Assembly (NCBI GenBank): GCA_021371955.1
Contig: JAJFVD010000012.1
Coordinates: forward strand, 396,183 to 460,182
Length of the DNA stretch: 64,000 nt
Source: Bacteroidales bacterium
GTDB taxonomy: Bacteria > Bacteroidota > Bacteroidia > Bacteroidales > UBA932
Direction of reading: 5' to 3'
A program made the translations under genes and the position numbers. The notes beneath the pieces were generated by a model. The model did no database searches, was not told the DNA's origin, and worked only from the letters and a program-made list of their open reading frames with translations. Position 1 is the stretch's first letter. Each line of letters opens with the position of its first letter. Positions 59,645 to 64,000 of this stretch are shown here, piece after piece.

Positions 59645-60010
59645 ATGATACAGCAAGAATCGAGATTATTGGTGGCAGATAACAGCGGAGCAAAGGAAGT
59701 TCTTTGTATCCGAGTTTTAGGGGGGACCCGCCGCCGCTATGCCGGTGTAGGCGATAAAATAGTAGTTGCCGTTAAAAGTGCAATTCCCGGAGGCGATGCC
59801 AAAAAAGGAACTGTTTCAAAGGCAGTAATTGTACGCACAAAGAAAGAGATCCGTCGTCCGGACGGTTCATATATCCGCTTTGATGATAACGCATGTGTGT
59901 TGCTTAACACTCAGGGTGAAGTTCGCGGTACCCGTATTTTCGGGCCTGTAGCCAGAGAGTTGCGTGACAACTTTATGAAAATTGTATCTTTAGCACCTGA
60001 GGTGTTATAA
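59645..60010 (+). CDS. rplN: Large ribosomal subunit protein L14
   Basis: The 121-residue L14 contains [27 protein letters not shown] and [14 protein letters not shown]. It forms an intersubunit bridge. The length matches the family (about 122). It lies between rpsQ and rplX. Confidence 0.97.
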   Translation: MIQQESRLLVADNSGAKEVLCIRVLGGTRRRYAGVGDKIVVAVKSAIPGGDAKKGTVSKAVIVRTKKEIRRPDGSYIRFDDNACVLLNTQGEVRGTRIFGPVARELRDNFMKIVSLAPEVL

Positions 60011-60029
60011 TTAAAAGGTATATAAGAAT

Positions 60030-60353
60030 ATGAATAAGAAATTACATATTAAGAAGGGCGATACAGTTTATGTTAACGCCGGAGAAGACCGCGGTAAAAG
60101 CGGTAAGGTTCTCGAGGTGCTTACAGAAAAGAATCGCGCGATTGTTGAGGGTATGAATATGGTAAGTAAACATACCAAGCCAAACGCAAAGAGTCCGCAA
60201 GGCGGAATCATTAAGCAAGAGGCCGGAATTCACACATCGAACCTGCAGGTGGTAGACCCGGTTAAGGGTGGCCCTACACGCATTGGCCGTCGTATGAATG
60301 ATAAAGGAAAATTAGTTCGTTACGCGAAAAAATCTGGAGAGGAGATTAAATAA
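60030..60353 (+). CDS. rplX: Large ribosomal subunit protein L24
   Basis: The 107-residue protein has a KOW motif near the N-terminus ([34 protein letters not shown]) and [11 protein letters not shown]. It initiates 50S assembly on 23S rRNA. It shares one base with the rplE start codon (TAATG). Confidence 0.96.
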   Translation: MNKKLHIKKGDTVYVNAGEDRGKSGKVLEVLTEKNRAIVEGMNMVSKHTKPNAKSPQGGIIKQEAGIHTSNLQVVDPVKGGPTRIGRRMNDKGKLVRYAKKSGEEIK

Positions 60354-61000
60354 TGGCAAGTACTAAACCAAGTGCTGCACCAAAAGCAGCGAGCAAACCA
60401 AAAGCAGACAAATCTGCTAAAGTTGAAGGTACTCAAGTAGTAGTTAAAGGATATGTCCCAACTCTGCAAAAAGTATACAAAGACGAGATCGTCCCAAAAC
60501 TTATGAAAGAGTTTGGCTATACTTCAGTAATGCAGGTGCCAAAATTGACAAAGATTACCATTAATCAGGGTGTGGGAACAGCTACCGGAGACAAGAAACT
60601 GGTTGAGATTGCTCAACAGGAGCTTACAACAATAACCGGACAAAAGGCTGTTTTGACATATTCTCGCAAGGATATTTCAAACTTCAAACTGCGTAAGGGA
60701 ATGCCAATCGGAGTTAAGGTAACTCTCCGTGCAACAAAAATGTATGAGTTTCTTGAGAGACTGATATCAATTTCATTGCCTCGTATCAGAGATTTTAAAG
60801 GTATCAACGAAAAATTCGACGGAAGAGGTAATTATACTCTTGGAATTAAAGAGCAAATTATCTATCCCGAGATTGACATTGACAAGGTAACAAAGATCCT
60901 CGGAATGGAGATTACATTTGTTTCTTCTGTCGATAGAGACGAAGAGGCTTTTGCATTGCTTCGCGAGTTCGGCCTGCCTTTTAAAAATATTAAGAAATAA
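60353..61000 (+). CDS. rplE: Large ribosomal subunit protein L5, N-terminally extended
   Basis: The product has 215 residues, whereas L5 is normally about 179-185. The first about 33 residues are a low-complexity Ala/Lys/Pro-rich extension ([20 protein letters not shown]). The L5 body then starts near [22 protein letters not shown] and includes [15 protein letters not shown] and [15 protein letters not shown]5 binds 5S rRNA. The gene overlaps rplX by one base and has a good in-frame start, so the extension looks genuine, not a mis-chosen start, because no in-frame ATG lies just before the L5 core. Confidence 0.94.
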   Translation: MASTKPSAAPKAASKPKADKSAKVEGTQVVVKGYVPTLQKVYKDEIVPKLMKEFGYTSVMQVPKLTKITINQGVGTATGDKKLVEIAQQELTTITGQKAVLTYSRKDISNFKLRKGMPIGVKVTLRATKMYEFLERLISISLPRIRDFKGINEKFDGRGNYTLGIKEQIIYPEIDIDKVTKILGMEITFVSSVDRDEEAFALLREFGLPFKNIKK

Positions 61001-61022
61001 TCTATAAAAATAGAGATAGATA

Positions 61023-61292
61023 ATGGCAAAAGAATCAATGAAGGCACGCGAAGTTAAACGCGCTAAATTATGTGCCAAATATGCAGAAAAACGCAAAACC
61101 CTTAAAGAGGCAGGCGATTATGCAGCACTTGACTTACTTCCAAAAAATTCAAGTCCTGTACGTAAGCACAATCGTTGTTCACTCACCGGTCGTCCAAAAG
61201 GATTTATGCGAATTTTCGGTATCAGCCGTATCCAGTTTCGTGAAATGGCCAGCAAGGGACTTATCCCTGGCGTTCGCAAAGCTAGTTGGTAG
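61023..61292 (+). CDS. rpsN: Small ribosomal subunit protein S14
   Basis: The 89-residue S14 has [23 protein letters not shown] and [40 protein letters not shown]. It lacks the CxxC pairs of zinc-binding S14, so this is the zinc-independent type. It lies 22 bases after rplE. The 100-base gap to rpsH is the largest in this part of the operon. Confidence 0.96.
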   Translation: MAKESMKAREVKRAKLCAKYAEKRKTLKEAGDYAALDLLPKNSSPVRKHNRCSLTGRPKGFMRIFGISRIQFREMASKGLIPGVRKASW

Positions 61293-61341
61293 AAAATTGT
61301 GGCCTTGTGCCGCCTTTTATATATAAATTTATTATTTATTG

Positions 61342-61371
61342 GATATCGGGCACCCCTAGTGGTGTCGAATC
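61342..61371 (+). promoter_or_regulatory. Hairpin in the leader of rpsH, possible autoregulatory site
   Basis: GGCACC and GGTGTC (one G-T pair) close a 6-base loop. Flanking TC/GA and GAT/ATC pairs extend the stem with single bulged bases. It lies 22 bases before the rpsH ATG in a 100-base gap. S8 represses its operon in E. coli by binding a helix at the rplE start, so an analogous role is possible but unproven. Confidence 0.4.
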
Positions 61372-61392
61372 GAAAAACAAAAAAAAATTACA

Positions 61393-61788
61393 ATGACTGA
61401 TCCAATTGCAGATTACTTGACAAGAGTGCGTAATGCAGCCCTTGCAGGACATAAAGTTGTTGAAATTCCTTCATCAAAAATGAAGCTCGAACTTACCCGT
61501 ATTCTTCATGAGAAGGGGTATATCATCAGCTACAAACTTGTAGAAGGAACACCTTTCAGCACAATCAAGATAGCTCTTAAGTATCACCCTGATACTAAAA
61601 AATCGGCTATCAAAAAAATTACCAGAATAAGTACACCGGGTTTGAGAAGGTATGTTGGCGTTGAAAAAATGCCAAGAGTATTAAACGGACTTGGTATTGC
61701 CATTATTTCTACATCTAAAGGTGTAATAACAGATAAAGAGGCAAAAGATCTAAATGTTGGCGGAGAAATTCTTTGCTACGTTTATTAA
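61393..61788 (+). CDS. rpsH: Small ribosomal subunit protein S8
   Basis: The 131-residue protein starts TDPIADYLTRVRNAALAGH and has STPGLRRYVGVEKMPRVLNGLGIAIISTSKGV and the terminal GGEILCYVY. S8 binds 16S rRNA helix 21 and is a translational repressor in E. coli. A structured 100-base leader precedes it. Confidence 0.97.
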   Translation: MTDPIADYLTRVRNAALAGHKVVEIPSSKMKLELTRILHEKGYIISYKLVEGTPFSTIKIALKYHPDTKKSAIKKITRISTPGLRRYVGVEKMPRVLNGLGIAIISTSKGVITDKEAKDLNVGGEILCYVY

Positions 61789-61831
61789 TCAATACGTTCA
61801 ATTAGTATTTATAATTAAAAACAATTAATAA

Positions 61832-62392
61832 ATGTCACGAATAGGAAAATTACCTGTAAACCTTCCTGCCGGAGTCAGCGTAACAGTTGGATCCGACAAT
61901 GTTGTAAAGGTTAAAGGCCCCTTAGGTGAACTGTTTCAGAAAGTTGATACAGACATTACAGTTACCGTAGAGGGAGGTATCGTTAAAGTTACCCGTCCGA
62001 CAGATCAGCCACGTCACCGCTCAATGCATGGTTTATACAGGTCTCTTATAAATAATATGGTTACCGGAGTATCTCAGGGCTACACAATCAAACAGGAGTT
62101 TGTTGGTGTAGGTTACCGTGTTGAGGTTAAGGGACAGGTTATTGAGATGAGTCTTGGTTACTCACATGATATTCACCTTTTGCTTCCTGCCGAAGTTAAG
62201 GCCGTTGCAGAGGTTGTTAAGAAGGGTGCAAACCCAGTGCTGACTTTGACCAGTTTTGACAAGCAATTAATAGGAATGGTCGCTGCTAAAGTACGCTCGT
62301 TGCGTAAACCTGAACCATACAAAGGAAAAGGTATTAAGTTTGTAGGTGAACAACTGCGTCGTAAAGCCGGAAAATCGGCAAGCGCTAAATAA
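61832..62392 (+). CDS. rplF: Large ribosomal subunit protein L6
   Basis: The 186-residue L6 has two repeats of its fold, with [14 protein letters not shown] at the N-terminus and the C-terminal [21 protein letters not shown]. It lies close to the factor-binding region of the 50S subunit. The C-terminus carries a Ser/Ala/Lys tail. It follows rpsH by 43 bases. Confidence 0.96.
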   Translation: MSRIGKLPVNLPAGVSVTVGSDNVVKVKGPLGELFQKVDTDITVTVEGGIVKVTRPTDQPRHRSMHGLYRSLINNMVTGVSQGYTIKQEFVGVGYRVEVKGQVIEMSLGYSHDIHLLLPAEVKAVAEVVKKGANPVLTLTSFDKQLIGMVAAKVRSLRKPEPYKGKGIKFVGEQLRRKAGKSASAK

Positions 62393-62395
62393 TAA

Positions 62396-62402
62396 GGGGA
62401 GG
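62396..62402 (+). promoter_or_regulatory. Shine-Dalgarno-like GGGGAGG before rplR
   Basis: GGGGAGG lies 4 bases before the rplR start codon. The spacing is shorter than optimal but the match to the 16S tail is good. Confidence 0.5.
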
Positions 62403-62406
62403 ATAT

Positions 62407-62769
62407 ATGGCTATAACTAAAATAGAAAGAAGAAAAAGAATACAGCACCGAATCCGTAAAGTGGTCAGTGGTACTTCAGAAAGACCAAGACTGGCTGTAT
62501 TCAGAAGCAACAAACAGATATATGTTCAACTGATCAACGATGTGGATGGTGTTACTCTTGCAGCAGCAGGATCACTTGACAAGGCAATCGTTGAGGAATG
62601 CAAAGGCAAGGCCGGGATTGAAATAGCAAAACTTGTCGGGAAACTGGCAGCTCAGCGCGCTATTGAAAAGGGCATTACAGAGGTATCTTTCGACAGAGGA
62701 GGTTACCTTTATCACGGAAGAGTTAAAAGTTTAGCAGATGCCGCCCGCGAAGGTGGTCTTAAATTCTAG
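62407..62769 (+). CDS. rplR: Large ribosomal subunit protein L18
   Basis: The 120-residue L18 contains [35 protein letters not shown] and the terminal [27 protein letters not shown]. It brings 5S rRNA to the 50S subunit. A Shine-Dalgarno-like sequence precedes the gene. It is 9 bases ahead of the rpsE ATG. Confidence 0.96.
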   Translation: MAITKIERRKRIQHRIRKVVSGTSERPRLAVFRSNKQIYVQLINDVDGVTLAAAGSLDKAIVEECKGKAGIEIAKLVGKLAAQRAIEKGITEVSFDRGGYLYHGRVKSLADAAREGGLKF

Positions 62770-62778
62770 GATTTGACT

Positions 62779-63297
62779 ATGGCAAATATAAATGTAAAGA
62801 AAGTTAAAACTACCGATCTTGAACTTAAAGACAGGTTGGTGGCAGTAAAGAGAGTTACTAAGGTAACCAAAGGTGGTCGCCACTTCAGTTTTGCTGCCAT
62901 CGTGGTAGTAGGAGACGAGAAGGGTGTAGTAGGATTTGGTCTGGGTAAGGCAAACGAGGTTACAACTGCAATTTCAAAAGGTATTGAAGATGCAAAGAAG
63001 AACCTGGTTAAAATTCCTTTGAACAAAAAGACCATACCACACGAGCAGGAGGCAAAATTCGGCGGAGCAAGAGTGTTCATGAAACCGGCTGCCCCGGGTA
63101 CTGGAGTAAAAGCAGGTGGTGCGATGCGTGCGGTATTTGAATCAGTGGGAATACATGATATTCTTGCTAAATCAAAAGGCTCATCCAACCCTCACAATCT
63201 TGTGAAGGCTACCGTTGCAGCACTTCTTGAAATGAGAGATGCGTATACCGTTGCCGGTCTTCGCGGAATTCCGATGAACAAAGTATTTAATGGTTAG
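62779..63297 (+). CDS. rpsE: Small ribosomal subunit protein S5
   Basis: The ATG at 62779 ([19 protein letters not shown], 172 residues) is preferred over the in-frame TTG at 62773. It has the S5 domain with [28 protein letters not shown] and the [33 protein letters not shown] segment. S5 sits in the mRNA entry region and affects translational accuracy. Confidence 0.96.
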   Translation: MANINVKKVKTTDLELKDRLVAVKRVTKVTKGGRHFSFAAIVVVGDEKGVVGFGLGKANEVTTAISKGIEDAKKNLVKIPLNKKTIPHEQEAKFGGARVFMKPAAPGTGVKAGGAMRAVFESVGIHDILAKSKGSSNPHNLVKATVAALLEMRDAYTVAGLRGIPMNKVFNG

Positions 63298-63301
63298 GAG
63301 G
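63296..63301 (+). promoter_or_regulatory. Shine-Dalgarno sequence AGGAGG before rpmD
   Basis: A perfect AGGAGG overlaps the rpsE stop codon and ends 7 bases before the rpmD ATG at 63309, an optimal placement. Confidence 0.7.
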
Positions 63302-63308
63302 AAAAGAG

Positions 63309-63491
63309 ATGGCAAAAGTTAGAATCACTCAAATGAAGAGCAAGAATCATTCAACAGACAGACAGATGGCTACACTGGCTTCTCTGGGAATACGCAAAAT
63401 TCATCAGTCGGTTGAAATTGAATTAAATCCTGTATATAAGGGTATGCTTGAAAAAGTCCTGCACCTTGTTAAAGTTGAAGAAATTAACTAA
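63309..63491 (+). CDS. rpmD: Large ribosomal subunit protein L30
   Basis: The 60-residue L30 starts AKVRITQMKSKNHSTDRQMATLASLGIRKIHQ and ends with VHLVKVEEI-like sequence typical of the family. It binds 23S rRNA. A strong Shine-Dalgarno sequence precedes it and rplO follows after 15 bases. Confidence 0.95.
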   Translation: MAKVRITQMKSKNHSTDRQMATLASLGIRKIHQSVEIELNPVYKGMLEKVLHLVKVEEIN

Positions 63492-63497
63492 AAGGAG
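63491..63497 (+). promoter_or_regulatory. Shine-Dalgarno sequence AAAGGAG before rplO
   Basis: AAAGGAG begins at the rpmD stop codon and ends 9 bases before the rplO ATG at 63507, a well-spaced match. Confidence 0.6.
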
Positions 63498-63506
63498 AAT
63501 CTTAAA

Positions 63507-63953
63507 ATGAAATTACATAATCTTAAACCCGCTGCAGGAGCAAACGGCAAAGAAAAACGAATCGGAAGAGGTGAGGGATCCGGCCACGGTGGAACATCCA
63601 CCAAAGGTCATAAAGGTGCACAATCAAGATCGGGCTATTCTAAAAAAGCAGGATTTGAAGGGGGGCAGATGCCAATTCAGAGAAGGCTTCCAAAGTTTGG
63701 CTTTAATAACGTCAATAGAGTAGAATTTAAAGCAATAAACATTTCAACTCTTCAGGAGTTGAGTGAAAAAACAGGAGTTGAAGTTATTACCCTGGATGTC
63801 CTGATTGATGCAGGTCTGGTGTCAAAAAATGACAGAGTGAAAATTCTGGCAAACGGCACACTGACTGCTAAACTTGATGTTACAGCTCACGCATTTTCAA
63901 AAACAGCAGTAGCGCAGATTGAGGCACAGCAGGGGAAGGCTACAAAAATCTAA
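63507..63953 (+). CDS. rplO: Large ribosomal subunit protein L15
   Basis: The 148-residue L15 has the glycine-rich N-terminal RIGRGEGSGHGGTSTKGHKGAQSR and the GGQMPIQRRLPKFGF motif. It is a late-assembly protein of the 50S subunit. In the usual order secY follows; here only its start codon is visible before the adapter sequence. Confidence 0.96.
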   Translation: MKLHNLKPAAGANGKEKRIGRGEGSGHGGTSTKGHKGAQSRSGYSKKAGFEGGQMPIQRRLPKFGFNNVNRVEFKAINISTLQELSEKTGVEVITLDVLIDAGLVSKNDRVKILANGTLTAKLDVTAHAFSKTAVAQIEAQQGKATKI

Positions 63954-63961
63954 CAATTCCG

Positions 63962-63969
63962 ATGAAAAA
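63962..63969 (+). CDS. secY: Start of the protein translocase gene secY (interrupted by adapter)
   Basis: An ATG 8 bases after the rplO stop is followed by AAA and AA before the adapter begins. SecY in Bacteroidota starts MKK, and secY always follows rplO in this cluster, so the identity rests on position. Nothing of the protein can be read. Confidence 0.35.
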
Positions 63970-64000
63970 AGATCGGAAGAGCACACGTCTGAACTCCAGT
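63970..64000 (+). other. Illumina TruSeq adapter sequence (artefact)
   Basis: The final 31 bases match the standard Illumina TruSeq adapter (AGATCGGAAGAGCACACGTC, continuing through to CCAGT). This is not biological sequence. The first A may be genomic or adapter. The assembly therefore carries untrimmed adapter at this position, and nothing to the right of 63969 should be trusted. Confidence 0.97.

Noticed and set aside
61345..61385. A tRNA-like TCGAATCG sequence before rpsH
   Set aside because: No acceptor, anticodon or D arm can be built around it.

Overview
The window is a gene-dense segment (about 66 protein genes, no rRNA or tRNA seen) from a member of the Bacteroidota, most likely Bacteroidales or a close relative. 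The evidence is the family content (two DUF5686 proteins, DUF4270, DUF4294, DUF3098, DUF6599, a two-component-propeller histidine kinase, a TonB-dependent receptor, a short glycogen-synthase-like protein) and promoters of the Bacteroidota type (TTTG, about 19 bases, TAnnTTTG). Most genes have no Shine-Dalgarno sequence. The last 31 bases match the Illumina TruSeq adapter, so this is an assembled, probably metagenomic, contig with an adapter artefact at its right side. No genus can be named from sequence reading alone.

Layout. 0-2.5 kb: a truncated LolA-like protein, then a two-gene cassette of an IscU/NifU-like scaffold protein and a GGGtGRT protein, closed by a strong bidirectional terminator. 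2.6-7.8 kb (minus): fumarase, an alpha/beta hydrolase, a small membrane protein and a DUF5686 outer-membrane protein. 7.9-10.2 kb: a TPR protein and an MFS exporter. 10.2-13.0 kb: a redox operon (thioredoxin-fold protein without a normal active site, thioredoxin reductase, membrane-anchored thioredoxin, DUF2892 protein) divergent from a Crp/Fnr regulator. 13.1-16.8 kb: a small membrane protein, pdxH, a histidine kinase overlapping a PagL-like lipid A deacylase, and a Nudix-like protein. 16.9-23.6 kb: a co-directional run of serine hydrolase, NAD(P)HX dehydratase, DUF2179 protein, amidase, DUF4105 protein and alpha/beta hydrolase. 23.6-28.5 kb (minus): an orphan secreted protein, an M3 peptidase with a coiled-coil lipoprotein, and a zinc-ribbon protein.

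28.6-33.2 kb: histidine phosphatase, a short SSB, cysS, and a DUF362/DUF6599 pair. 33.3-44.1 kb (minus): a 1,174-residue propeller histidine kinase, two tandem S9 peptidases and a BtuB-like TonB receptor. 44.2-48.5 kb: M20 amidohydrolase, exported nitroreductase-like protein, second DUF5686 protein; then purN on the minus strand. 49.3-50.8 kb: acpP-fabF. 50.85-51.65 kb: the only long non-coding stretch, filled with strong inverted repeats and a probable mobile-element remnant. 51.7-58.5 kb: DUF4270 and truncated glycogen synthase, divergent from ftsX-DUF3098-uppP-lpxH, then DUF4294 and an M19 dipeptidase. 58.7-64.0 kb: ribosomal protein genes from rplP to rplO with the first codons of secY, transcribed from a textbook promoter directly before rplP, so the usual rpsJ-rpsC half of the cluster is missing here.

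Many genes fit an envelope-centred, peptide-consuming lifestyle: exported S9, M3, M19 and M20 peptidases, envelope biogenesis (lpxH, uppP, ftsX, PagL-like, LolA-like, DUF5686) and thiol-redox control. I see no CRISPR array, prophage or intact transposase. The points most worth following up are the GGGtGRT cassette, the degenerate thioredoxin in the redox operon, the hairpin-rich intergenic region, the split ribosomal cluster with a hairpin before rpsH, and the adapter artefact.
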